Shown: one piece after another, positions 6,488 to 13,580 of the stretch | How positions within the stretch are numbered: position 1 is the first letter of the stretch | How the letters are laid out: each line of letters opens with the position of its first letter | Assembly: GCA_003520365.1 (NCBI GenBank) | Contig: DOUW01000296.1 | Span: 1 to 16,626 of the forward strand | Source of the DNA: Massilia sp. | Lineage (GTDB): Bacteria > Pseudomonadota > Gammaproteobacteria > Burkholderiales > Burkholderiaceae_D | Length of the DNA stretch: 16,626 bases | Reading direction: 5' to 3' | The notes under the pieces: model-generated | What the model was told of the DNA's origin: nothing | What the model saw: the letters and a program-made list of their open reading frames with translations, nothing else | The model's database searches: none | Position numbers and translations under genes: made by a program

Positions 6488-8533
6488 TTACTGCTGGCTG
6501 GCCGGCGGCGTGGCGTCGCCGGTGCTGATCGCCGCCACCGCGCCTTCGGCTTCCACCACTTCTTCCACCGCCGCTTCGCCGGTGTCGCCCTCTTCTTCCT
6601 CTTCGAAGACCAATTCCTCGCTTGGTGCGGCCTGCGCCACTTCGAGCAGGCGTGCTTCGAGCGAGAGGTCGACTTCGTCCCAGCGCACGATGTCGAGCTT
6701 GACCTGGGCGCCGCGCGCCACCTGCGGCAGGCCGGCCAGGCGGATCACCAGCGGGACGTCGACCAGGCGCAGCACGTCTTCCTTGAGCACCACGGCGTCG
6801 GTCTGCTTCACGTTTTCCTGGCCCAGCCAGCGCAGGCACCAGTAGCGTTCCATGGTCTGCTGGAAGTCATTGTAGGCCGAGTAGGCGGCATCGAAAGCGG
6901 AGACGATCGAGAACAGGGTCGCGTCGCGCGGCTTGAACGGCGCCACCAGCGGCGCGGTCACGCCGTGCTCGGCACAGGCGATGATCTGCCACTGGTTGAC
7001 CAGGTCGGTGTAGCGGCGCAGCGGCGAGGTGCTCCAGGCATACTGGTCGACGCCCAGACCCTGGTGCGGCGCGGCGTGCGTGACCATGCGCACCTGCATC
7101 TTGGCGGCCCAGCCGGCGCCGCTGCCGGCGCCCTGCGAACGGTAGATGCCCGGTACGCCGCAGTCGTGCAGCAGCTTGCCCCAGGTGCTGTTGGCGAAGA
7201 TCATCAGCTCGGCGACGATCTTGTCCAGCGGCGCGCCGCGCTTCCTGCGCACGATCGAGACCACGTCGTCCTCGACGTAGAAATTGAAGTCGACGCGGTT
7301 GGCCTGCTCGGGCTTCAGGCCGAACGCTTCGCGTTTGGCCATGCGGCCTGCTTCCAGCTTCAGCGCCCACTTCCACAGCAGGGACAATTCAAGCTTGTGC
7401 GGGTAGTCGCCTTCGCCGCTTTCCAGCGTCGCTTCGTTGACCACGTCGTCCAGGTCGTTGTGGCGCAGGTTGCTCTCGATCGGCACCAGTTCGGCGCGGG
7501 TCGTGGTCGAGACCACCGACCAGTCGGCCGGGTTCAGCACCGCGTACAGCGACAGCGCCGGGCAGGTGGTGCCTTCGGCCAGGGTGAAGGCGTCCACCAC
7601 CTCGTCCGGCAGCATGGTGATCTTGTCGCCCGGCATATAGACGGTGGACATGCGGCCGCGCGCGATCTTGTCGATCTCGTCGTCCGGCTTGATCGCCAGG
7701 CCCGGCGCGGCGATGTGGATGCCCACGCGCACGGTGCCGTCTTCCAGGTGCTCGACCGAGAAGGCGTCGTCGATCTCGGTGGTGGTCACGTCGTCGATCG
7801 AGAAGGCGGCGACCTTGGCGGTCGGCAGGTTGGCCGGGGCGGCCGGCACCGGCAATGCCGGGAAGCCGACGCCGCGCGGGAAGTGCTCGAACAGGAAGCG
7901 TCCCATGTGCAGCTCTTTCGGCGAGGCGATGCCTTTCGTCGCCAGCATCAGCCGTGGCGCCGAGGTCTGCAGTTCGCTGGCGGCCGTTTCCATCGCCTTG
8001 TATTCGATGGTGTTCTTGTCCGGCTTGAACAGCAGTTGCTGGACGATCGGCGCCATCGATTCCGGCAGCTTGCCCGCCTTCAGTTCCTCGACGTAGGCGG
8101 CCTGGACCAGCGCCTGCTGCTTCTTCTTCTCGATGCCGGCCTGGGCCGCGCGCAGCGACTGCTCGGGCGCGGCCTTGTAGCGTCCGCGTCCCTTCTTGTA
8201 GAAGTAGATCGGGGCCGAATGCAGGGCCAGCACCAGGCCGGCCGCTTCCGCCGGCAGCGGCGCATGGCCGAAGTACTCGGCGCCCAGCTCGGCGAAGCCG
8301 AATTCTTCCTGGCCGGCCACTTCCCACAGGAACTCGAGGTCGACGTCGGCGGCGATGCCTTTCGCCGCTTCCAGCAGCGCTTCGGGATCGGGTTTCTCGA
8401 ACTGCAGGAGCACGTCCTTGGCTTTCACCTTGGTGCGCTTGCCGCTTGCCAGTTCTACCTGGTAAGCCTCGCCTGCCTGGGACAGCACCGAGCCGACCTT
8501 GAAATCGCCCGACTCTTCAAAAAATACATTCAT
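6488..8533 (-). CDS. RNB-domain 3'-5' exoribonuclease (RNase II/VacB family)
   Basis: A 681-residue cytoplasmic exoribonuclease of the RNase II superfamily, which degrades RNA processively from the 3' end. The RNB active-site segment is SIDDVTTTEIDDAFS at residues 245-259, giving Asp247, Glu253, Asp255 and Asp256 at the positions of E. coli RNase II Asp201, Asp207, Asp209 and Asp210. STSPLRRYTD at 501-510 carries the arginine of the catalytic centre. An S1-like C-terminal region is plausible at about 570-635, followed by an acidic tail (638-664) rich in glutamate. Classic RNase R N-terminal cold-shock domains are not obvious. The ATG at 8533 overlaps the ubiC stop by 4 nt; the frame extends to 8632 but inside ubiC. 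I do not assign rnb or rnr. Confidence 0.92.
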   Translation of the reverse strand: MNVFFEESGDFKVGSVLSQAGEAYQVELASGKRTKVKAKDVLLQFEKPDPEALLEAAKGIAADVDLEFLWEVAGQEEFGFAELGAEYFGHAPLPAEAAGLVLALHSAPIYFYKKGRGRYKAAPEQSLRAAQAGIEKKKQQALVQAAYVEELKAGKLPESMAPIVQQLLFKPDKNTIEYKAMETAASELQTSAPRLMLATKGIASPKELHMGRFLFEHFPRGVGFPALPVPAAPANLPTAKVAAFSIDDVTTTEIDDAFSVEHLEDGTVRVGIHIAAPGLAIKPDDEIDKIARGRMSTVYMPGDKITMLPDEVVDAFTLAEGTTCPALSLYAVLNPADWSVVSTTTRAELVPIESNLRHNDLDDVVNEATLESGEGDYPHKLELSLLWKWALKLEAGRMAKREAFGLKPEQANRVDFNFYVEDDVVSIVRRKRGAPLDKIVAELMIFANSTWGKLLHDCGVPGIYRSQGAGSGAGWAAKMQVRMVTHAAPHQGLGVDQYAWSTSPLRRYTDLVNQWQIIACAEHGVTAPLVAPFKPRDATLFSIVSAFDAAYSAYNDFQQTMERYWCLRWLGQENVKQTDAVVLKEDVLRLVDVPLVIRLAGLPQVARGAQVKLDIVRWDEVDLSLEARLLEVAQAAPSEELVFEEEEEGDTGEAAVEEVVEAEGAVAAISTGDATPPASQQ

Positions 8534-9114
8534 GTTTCGTTTCGCGTTATAGGTGTTGCGCCCAGATCGAGTACCGCCGGCAAGAATACCTCGGTGACCA
8601 TCAGCAGGCCTTGACGGCGGCGGTAGACACAACGCCGCGCATAAAATACGTTTCCTTGCAGCTCGCCGCCAAGCGCCTTGTCCAGCTTGTCGACCAGCGG
8701 ATGGCCACGCCGCAGCCTGGCAAATTCCAGCGTCCCGCGCACGACCTTCGGGTCGTAGAACAGGGTGGTGCCGAGCGAACGTTCACCCAGCGCCGAAAAC
8801 AGCGGCCAGTCCGCCGCCGTGGCCGACATCGGCACCACGGTGTGACCGAACACCACCGGCCTGCCGTCGCAGCACAGCAATACCTCGCGCTCCCAGACGC
8901 GCTCGCGCCGCGGCAGGCCGATCGGCGCCGCCTCTTCCAGCGCGCACAGCGCCGCCTTCTGGTGCAGGCGCCGGACACGGAAGGCCGCGCTGCTCCGCAC
9001 CAGGCGCGCGGTCAGCGAACCCGGCGTCGTCAGCCAGTCGTGCATCGTCGCCGGCGCGCGCAGGGCGTCGGCATGGCGATGCCATTTTGCCCGGCGCAGC
9101 GAAGCACTCCTCAC
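8530..9114 (-). CDS. ubiC: Chorismate lyase (chorismate pyruvate-lyase)
   Basis: A 194-residue enzyme that splits chorismate into 4-hydroxybenzoate and pyruvate, the committed entry to ubiquinone. Family features are WLTTPGSLTARL near residue 27, EREVLL with Arg76 (the numbering coincides with the E. coli active-site arginine), the SLGTTLFYDP stretch with Leu114, and VTEVFLP with Glu175 matching the conserved catalytic glutamate. The start is a GTG at 9114 that overlaps the stop of the esterase gene (GTGA); the internal ATG at residue 24 would remove the family's N-terminal strand. It is translationally coupled to both neighbours. Its substrate comes from the shikimate pathway, two genes of which (aroE, aroQ) are also in this window. 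Confidence 0.94.
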   Translation of the reverse strand: MRSASLRRAKWHRHADALRAPATMHDWLTTPGSLTARLVRSSAAFRVRRLHQKAALCALEEAAPIGLPRRERVWEREVLLCCDGRPVVFGHTVVPMSATAADWPLFSALGERSLGTTLFYDPKVVRGTLEFARLRRGHPLVDKLDKALGGELQGNVFYARRCVYRRRQGLLMVTEVFLPAVLDLGATPITRNET

Positions 9115-9710
9115 TGCGCCTTGCCTGCCGCGGCCCAGTCGACCTGCGGCTGGCAGAAGGCCAGCACCTCGTCCACGTACTGCGGGAATTCCGAGATCGC
9201 GTGGTCGCTGCCTTCGATCACGTGCTGGCGCGCGCCGGCGTAGTGGGCCACCATGTCGCGGTAGTCCAGCACTTCGTCGCCGGTCGCTGCGATCAGGAAA
9301 TAGCGTTCGGGGCGGGTGATGCGCTCCACCTTCAGTTCGGCCAGTTCGTCGATGTACTCGCGGCGGAATTCGAACGGCTCATCCGAATGCCAGGCGGTGG
9401 TCACGCCGACGTGCTGCTCCAGGTTCTTCAAGGGATTCACGGCCGGGTTCAGCAGCACGGCCGGCACGTCCAGGCGCTCGGCCAGCCAGGTGGCATAAAA
9501 GCCGCCCAGCGAAGAGCCGACGATGGCGAGATTGTCCGGCGCATGGCGCTCGGCCAGCAGCAACGCCAGTTCCATCGCCGCTTTCGGCGAAGCCGGCAGC
9601 TGCGGGCAGATCAGGTCGCCCGCGCGTCCGGCGGCCGTCATCCGCTCCTGCACCAGGCGCGCCTTGAACGAGCGTGGCGAGGAGCGGAAACCGTGGAGGT
9701 ACAAAATCAT
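9111..9710 (-). CDS. YqiA-type esterase (alpha/beta hydrolase, UPF0227-like)
   Basis: A 199-residue single-domain alpha/beta hydrolase. It opens with MILYLHGFRSSPRSFK, the oxyanion-side HGF motif, and carries the nucleophile elbow GSSLGG with Ser67, an acid in ATGDEVLDY (Asp145) and the catalytic His170 in GSDHAISEF. The order and spacing match the YqiA family, described as esterases of short acyl substrates with poorly known physiology. The ATG at 9710 overlaps the mpl stop by 4 nt and the gene ends overlapping the ubiC start by 4 nt, so its expression is tied to both. A frame running upstream to 10769 is the opposite-phase shadow of mpl and is not part of it. Confidence 0.88.
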   Translation of the reverse strand: MILYLHGFRSSPRSFKARLVQERMTAAGRAGDLICPQLPASPKAAMELALLLAERHAPDNLAIVGSSLGGFYATWLAERLDVPAVLLNPAVNPLKNLEQHVGVTTAWHSDEPFEFRREYIDELAELKVERITRPERYFLIAATGDEVLDYRDMVAHYAGARQHVIEGSDHAISEFPQYVDEVLAFCQPQVDWAAAGKAQ

Positions 9711-11077
9711 TTTGCCAGGGCCTCGAGCAGCTTCTGGTGCACGCCGCCGAAGCCGCCGTTGCTCATCACGAGGATGTGGTCGCCCGGCTGGGCCGCCTGC
9801 ACGATGGCCTGCACCATGTAGTCGATCTGGTCGAAGCTGTGGGCAATCGCACCCAGCGGCTTCAGGGCGTCGGCCAGCGACCAGCCCAGCGCCTGCTGGC
9901 TGCCGAAGCCGAACACGAGATCGGCATCCTTCAGGCTGCCCGGCAGCGCATCCTTCATCGCGCCCAGCTTCATGGTGTTCGAGCGCGGCTCGAGCACGGC
10001 CAGGATGCGGCCCGAGGTCCCGATGCGCTGACGCAGGCCGCCGACCGTGGTCGCGATCGCGGTCGGGTGGTGGGCGAAGTCGTCGTAGACGGTGACATTG
10101 TTGACCACGCCGCGCACTTCCATGCGCCGCTTGACGCTCTGGAAGCGCGACAGCGAGTCGACCGACTGCGCCACCGGCACGCCGACGTGGCGGGCGGCGG
10201 CGATCGCGGCCAGCGCGTTCGAGCGGTTGTGCTTGCCGGTCAGTTCCCAGTGAACCGTGCCTTGCACCTCGCCATTGAAGACGACGTCGAAGCTGGCGCC
10301 GCCCGGATGCTCGACCAGCGACCAGTCCACGCCGTCGGACAAGCCGAAGGTTTCCTTCTCGCTCCAGCAGCCGCGCTTGATGACGCGCGCGAGCGAGGCT
10401 TCGTCGCCGTTGACGACCAGGCGGCCCACGCCCGGCACGGTGCGCACCAGGTGGTGGAACTGGGTCTCGATGGCGCCGATGTCCGGGAAGATGTCGGCGT
10501 GGTCGAATTCCAGGTTGTTCAGCACGGCGGTCTTGGCGTGGTAGTGCACGAACTTCGAGCGCTTGTCGAAGAAGGCGGTGTCGTATTCGTCGGCCTCGAT
10601 CACGAAGAAATCCGATTCGGTCGCGCCCTGCAGGCGCGCCGAGATGCCGAAGTTCATCGGCACGCCGCCGATCAGGAAGCCCGGCGCGTAGCCTGCGTCT
10701 TCCAGGATCCAGGCCAGCATCGACGAGGTCGTGGTCTTGCCGTGGGTGCCGGCCACGGCCAGCACCCATTTATTACGCAGAATATGTTCCCCGATCCACT
10801 GCGGGCCCGACATGTAGGGCAGGCCGCGGTTCAGGATTTCCTCGATCAGCGGATTACCGCGGGTCATGACGTTGCCGACCACGTAGAGGTCGGGATTCAG
10901 CGACACCTGTTCCGGACCGTAACCCTGGATCAGTTCGATGCCCTGGGCTTCGAGCTGGGTGCTCATCGGAGGATAGACGTTGGCGTCGCAACCGGTGACG
11001 CGGTGGCCGGCCTCCTTGGCCAGGACCGCCAGGCCGCCCATGAAGGTGCCGCAAATGCCGAGGATATGAATGTGCAT
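9707..11077 (-). CDS. mpl: UDP-N-acetylmuramate:L-Ala-gamma-D-Glu-meso-DAP ligase
   Basis: A 456-residue cytoplasmic Mur ligase that joins the recycled tripeptide L-Ala-gamma-D-Glu-meso-diaminopimelate to UDP-MurNAc, a short cut back into peptidoglycan synthesis. It begins MHIHILGICGTFMGGLA, the Mpl-specific form of the MurC-like N-terminus. The ATP loop is AGTHGKTTT (109-117), the central domain shows EADEYDTAFFDKRSKF (161-176) and NNLEFDHADIF (187-197), and the C-terminal domain keeps EPRSNTMKLG and MSNGGFGGVH. The length is normal. It is the first gene of the operon leading into the esterase, ubiC and the exoribonuclease. No Shine-Dalgarno sequence precedes the ATG at 11077. Confidence 0.97.
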   Translation of the reverse strand: MHIHILGICGTFMGGLAVLAKEAGHRVTGCDANVYPPMSTQLEAQGIELIQGYGPEQVSLNPDLYVVGNVMTRGNPLIEEILNRGLPYMSGPQWIGEHILRNKWVLAVAGTHGKTTTSSMLAWILEDAGYAPGFLIGGVPMNFGISARLQGATESDFFVIEADEYDTAFFDKRSKFVHYHAKTAVLNNLEFDHADIFPDIGAIETQFHHLVRTVPGVGRLVVNGDEASLARVIKRGCWSEKETFGLSDGVDWSLVEHPGGASFDVVFNGEVQGTVHWELTGKHNRSNALAAIAAARHVGVPVAQSVDSLSRFQSVKRRMEVRGVVNNVTVYDDFAHHPTAIATTVGGLRQRIGTSGRILAVLEPRSNTMKLGAMKDALPGSLKDADLVFGFGSQQALGWSLADALKPLGAIAHSFDQIDYMVQAIVQAAQPGDHILVMSNGGFGGVHQKLLEALAK

Positions 11078-11104
11078 GGTCGTGGGAAAAAAAGCGAATA
11101 CGCG

Positions 11105-11110
11105 ATTTTA
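11105..11110 (-). promoter_or_regulatory. Candidate -10 box for the mpl operon
   Basis: The reverse strand reads TAAAAT, five of six matches. A start near 11098 would give a 21-nt, U-rich leader. TTGAAC lies upstream but 21 nt away, beyond the normal spacing, so the -35 is uncertain. Confidence 0.35.
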
Positions 11111-11140
11111 CCCGACGCGATGCCGTTTTCCGTTCAAGAG

Positions 11141-11146
11141 TATGAT
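11141..11146 (+). promoter_or_regulatory. Candidate -10 box for the nucleotidyltransferase-like gene
   Basis: TATGAT matches at five of six positions and lies 7 nt before the ATG at 11154, which would place the transcript start at or beside the start codon. No convincing -35 hexamer is present. Confidence 0.3.
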
Positions 11147-11153
11147 CTGCCTC

Positions 11154-11786
11154 ATGATGCCAAGCCAGAACTATGACCTACTTCAGCTGCGCGCCGAGAT
11201 TGCCGCAACGGCCGCGCGCATGATCGCCCAGGACGGCGCCGACTACGCCACCGCCCGCCGCAAGGCAGCGCGCCAGGTGCTCGGCGTGGACCAGCCGGCG
11301 CCCAACCTGATGCCCGACAATCTCCAGATCGAGGACGAGGTCCGTAAATACCAGTCCCTGTTCGGCGGCGCGGCGCACGGTGAACGCCTGCGGCAGTTAC
11401 GCGAGACCGCGCTGCAGGTGATGGATGCACTGGCCGACTTCCGTCCCTACCTTACCGGCGCGGTGCTCAACGGCACCGCCGGCGAGCACGACGACATCCA
11501 CCTGCAACTGTTCGCCGACAGCGCCAAGGAGGTCGAGATTTTCCTCCTGAACCGCAACGTCAATATAGAGATCTCCGAAACCCCGCACTTCAAGGGTGCG
11601 CGCCATGAGCCGGTTGAAACGGTGAGCTTCCTGTGGCATAAGGAAGCGGTGCACGCCGAGTTGTACGATTTTCATGACTTGCGTGGGGCACTCAAGCCGC
11701 GCGCCGATGGCCGCCTGCAGCGTGTCGACGCGGCCGGCCTGCGCGCCTTGATGACGACCGATGAATCTCTGGAACAGGACGAATGA
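11154..11786 (+). CDS. Conserved protein with a degenerate nucleotidyltransferase-like motif
   Basis: A 210-residue soluble protein. The N-terminal half is helical (about residues 7-45 and 58-95). The middle holds LNGTAGEHDDIHLQLF (105-120) followed by EVEIFLLN (126-133), which resembles the GS...DxD strand-turn of nucleotidyltransferases, but His replaces the second catalytic acid, so activity may be lost. I recall homologues beside mpl in beta-proteobacteria, some labelled as Mur ligases by proximity; nothing here supports ligase function. The start is uncertain: ATGs at 11142, 11154 and 11157 are in frame and none has a good ribosome site. Its stop overlaps the thioredoxin-like gene by 4 nt. 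Divergent from mpl. Confidence 0.75.
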   Translation: MMPSQNYDLLQLRAEIAATAARMIAQDGADYATARRKAARQVLGVDQPAPNLMPDNLQIEDEVRKYQSLFGGAAHGERLRQLRETALQVMDALADFRPYLTGAVLNGTAGEHDDIHLQLFADSAKEVEIFLLNRNVNIEISETPHFKGARHEPVETVSFLWHKEAVHAELYDFHDLRGALKPRADGRLQRVDAAGLRALMTTDESLEQDE

Positions 11787-12349
11787 ACAAAAAGAAGCTG
11801 GCCGCCTTTGCGGCCGTGGCGGTACTCTTCGGCGCGCTCGGCGCTTATCTGGGTGTCAAAAAACAGCCGCAAGGCCCGGTCACCACCGCCATGGCCCCGA
11901 CCGGCGGCGCGGCCCACAGCGCCGCGACTAACTTATATGCGCAATCGCTCAACGACCTGGCCGGCAAGACCGAGTCGCTGGACAAGTGGAAAGGCAGGCC
12001 GCTGCTGGTGAACTTCTGGGCCACCTGGTGCGCTCCCTGCGTGCAGGAGATGCCGGAACTGTCGGCGCTGGCGAACGAGGAGGCCAAGACGGGAGAACAG
12101 CGGCGCTTCAACGTGATCGGCATCGGCATCGATTCGCCGTCGGCGATGAGCGAATTTGCGACCAAGCACAACATCAAGTATCCGCTGTACGTCGGCGGAA
12201 TGGGCGGCACCGAGCTGTCGCGCGGCTTCGGCAATCCGAGTGGCGGCCTGCCGTTTACGGTCCTGATCGGCGCCGATGGCCAGGTGAAGAAGACGTATCT
12301 GGGCAAGCTGAAGTTCGACGAACTGAAGGCGGACCTGGCGGCACTCTAG
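11783..12349 (+). CDS. TlpA/ResA-type membrane-anchored thioredoxin
   Basis: A 188-residue thiol-disulfide oxidoreductase facing the periplasm. An N-terminal helix (about residues 6-24) after the basic MNKKK acts as signal anchor. The redox motif is WCAPC at 82-86 in the NFWATWCAPC stretch typical of TlpA/ResA proteins, and the cis-proline loop is GGLPFTVLI. Family members reduce apocytochrome c or other periplasmic cysteines; the target here is unknown. The ATG overlaps the upstream stop (ATGA), with AGGA just before it. The gene is followed by a weak hairpin and then the aroQ upstream region. Confidence 0.9.
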   Translation: MNKKKLAAFAAVAVLFGALGAYLGVKKQPQGPVTTAMAPTGGAAHSAATNLYAQSLNDLAGKTESLDKWKGRPLLVNFWATWCAPCVQEMPELSALANEEAKTGEQRRFNVIGIGIDSPSAMSEFATKHNIKYPLYVGGMGGTELSRGFGNPSGGLPFTVLIGADGQVKKTYLGKLKFDELKADLAAL

Positions 12350-12356
12350 GTCTCGC

Positions 12357-12372
12357 GAACGGTCGTTCTTTT
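12357..12372 (+). terminator. Weak terminator-like hairpin after the thioredoxin gene
   Basis: GAAC (12357-12360), loop GGTC, GTTC (12365-12368), then TTTT. Only 4 bp, so termination is probably incomplete. Confidence 0.25.
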
Positions 12373-12413
12373 CCGAACTACGCCCAAGTCACGCTTATCC
12401 GCACTGAATTTTA

Positions 12414-12443
12414 TTGCTTGCCAATACGTATTGTTGGCGGCAA
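12414..12443 (+). promoter_or_regulatory. Nested inverted repeat upstream of aroQ, candidate operator
   Basis: A perfect 12-bp palindrome CAATACGTATTG (12422-12433) overlaps a wider repeat: TTGC-TT-GCCAA (12414-12424) faces TTGGC-G-GCAA (12434-12443). It lies 36-65 nt before the aroQ ATG in an AT-richer patch. No T run follows on either strand, so a protein-binding site is more likely than a terminator. The regulator is unknown. Confidence 0.4.
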
Positions 12444-12478
12444 AATGCGTCACTTTCGAGCATAGACTCTACAAAAAC

Positions 12479-12916
12479 ATGGCGAAAAAGCTACTGCTGC
12501 TCAACGGTCCCAATCTGAATCTGCTGGGAACCCGAGAGCCTGCGGTGTACGGCGCAGCAACGCTGGCCGACATCGAAAGCGCTGCGACGGCTCAGGTTGC
12601 CGCAGCTGGCGGATCGCTTTCCTGCTTTCAGAGCAACCACGAAGGTGCGCTGATCGACCGCATCCACGCCGCCCGTGACGAGGGCGTGGACGCGATCGTC
12701 ATCAATCCTGGCGGGCTGACCCACACGAGCGTGGCATTGCGCGATGCGCTGGCCGCGGTGGCGATCCCGTTTATTGAGGTACATATCTCAAACATTTACC
12801 AGCGTGAAGAGTTCCGGCATCACTCGTACCTGGCGGCGATCGCCCGCGGGACGATCTGCGGACTGGGCGTGGACGGATATCGGTTTGCCATCGACTTTGC
12901 GCTTAAACAGCGTTAA
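12479..12916 (+). CDS. aroQ: Type II 3-dehydroquinate dehydratase
   Basis: A 145-residue cytoplasmic enzyme that dehydrates 3-dehydroquinate to 3-dehydroshikimate, the third shikimate step; the type II form is a dodecamer. It has [19 protein letters not shown] with the catalytic Tyr24, [12 protein letters not shown] (52-63), [16 protein letters not shown] (75-90) and EVHISN (100-105) with the catalytic His102. The length is typical. The ATG at 12479 is the family start ([12 protein letters not shown]) although no Shine-Dalgarno sequence is clear; the frame extends back to 12431. It precedes accB, a linkage usual in beta- and gamma-proteobacteria. Confidence 0.97.
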   Translation: MAKKLLLLNGPNLNLLGTREPAVYGAATLADIESAATAQVAAAGGSLSCFQSNHEGALIDRIHAARDEGVDAIVINPGGLTHTSVALRDALAAVAIPFIEVHISNIYQREEFRHHSYLAAIARGTICGLGVDGYRFAIDFALKQR

Positions 12917-13007
12917 TCTACGTCAACTTCATGCATCATGCGCGGATGCGCCCTCGTTTTGGCGCTTCGCTTACTCTTAAAACACAAATAATTCCAAGGG
13001 GTTTCAC

Positions 13008-13481
13008 ATGGATCTTCGTAAACTCAAGACTTTGATCGACCTCGTCGCCGAATCGGACATCGCTGAACTCGAAGTGACCGAAGGCGAGAGCAAGGTCCGC
13101 ATCGTCAAGTCGTCCGCAATGCCCCAGAACCAGATGGTGATGCTGCCGTCCGCCGGCGTGCAGCAGTACTCGGCGCCGGCCGCCCCTGCCGCGGCGCCTG
13201 CCGCTCCGGCGGCCGCACCGGCACCTGCCGTTGCCGCCGAGCCGACCGGCCACGTGGTCAAGTCGCCGATGGTCGGCACCTTCTACCGTTCGTCGGCACC
13301 GGGCGCACCGGCCTTCGTCGAAGTCGGCGCCAACATCAAGGAAGGCGACACCCTGTGCATCATCGAGGCGATGAAGCTGCTGAACGAGATCGACGCCGAC
13401 GTGTCCGGCGTGGTCACCAAGATCCTGGTGGAAAATGGCCAGCCGGTCGAATTCGGCCAGCCGCTGTTCGTGATCGGCTAA
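13008..13481 (+). CDS. accB: Biotin carboxyl carrier protein of acetyl-CoA carboxylase
   Basis: A 157-residue carrier that holds biotin on Lys123 in the motif EAMKLLNEI and shuttles the carboxyl group between biotin carboxylase and carboxyltransferase. The N-terminal 45 residues form the assembly region ([20 protein letters not shown]), then an Ala/Pro-rich mobile linker runs from about 56 to 77, then the biotinyl domain with the thumb segment ([14 protein letters not shown], 86-99). A good ribosome site AAGGGG precedes the ATG at 13008. It is followed by accC after 99 nt that contain a strong hairpin. Confidence 0.97.
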   Translation: MDLRKLKTLIDLVAESDIAELEVTEGESKVRIVKSSAMPQNQMVMLPSAGVQQYSAPAAPAAAPAAPAAAPAPAVAAEPTGHVVKSPMVGTFYRSSAPGAPAFVEVGANIKEGDTLCIIEAMKLLNEIDADVSGVVTKILVENGQPVEFGQPLFVIG

Positions 13482-13535
13482 GGCATTCGCTAGCCCGCCC
13501 GGCCGTGCTCTCTTCGCGGCCCATGATCCGAACCC

Positions 13536-13562
13536 AGCCGGCGCCCGACGCCGGCTTTCTCT
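13536..13562 (+). terminator. Attenuator-like hairpin between accB and accC
   Basis: AGCCGGCG (13536-13543), a 5-nt loop, CGCCGGCT (13549-13556): a perfect 8-bp stem, followed by the pyrimidine tract TTCTCTC. It may terminate part of the transcripts after accB, or protect the accB 3' end after processing. The tract is broken by C residues, so full termination is unlikely. Confidence 0.5.
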
Positions 13563-13580
13563 CATACACCGAAGCTAACC

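Noticed and set aside
6332..8614. A 760-codon open frame on the plus strand, antisense to the exoribonuclease gene
   Set aside because: It mirrors the exoribonuclease gene almost exactly, and its translation is a His/Gln/Arg/Gly/Ala-rich mixture without domains or a ribosome site, as expected from GC-rich third positions of the real gene.
9711..10769. N-terminal extension of the esterase frame reaching to 10769
   Set aside because: The extension is an alternative frame of mpl; the alpha/beta hydrolase starts cleanly at the ATG at 9710.
9674..11176. A 500-codon plus-strand open frame antisense to mpl
   Set aside because: Shadow of mpl with the same biased composition; mpl has all Mur-ligase motifs on the other strand.
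12948..12965. GCGCC...GGCGC repeat between aroQ and accB, considered as a terminator
   Set aside because: Only 5 bp with an 8-nt loop, and the T residues lie in the loop rather than after the stem; aroQ and accB are usually linked.
13172..13240. Repetitive GCC/CCG-rich stretch in accB, considered as a DNA repeat
   Set aside because: It encodes the normal Ala/Pro linker of biotin carboxyl carrier proteins and is not an independent repeat.
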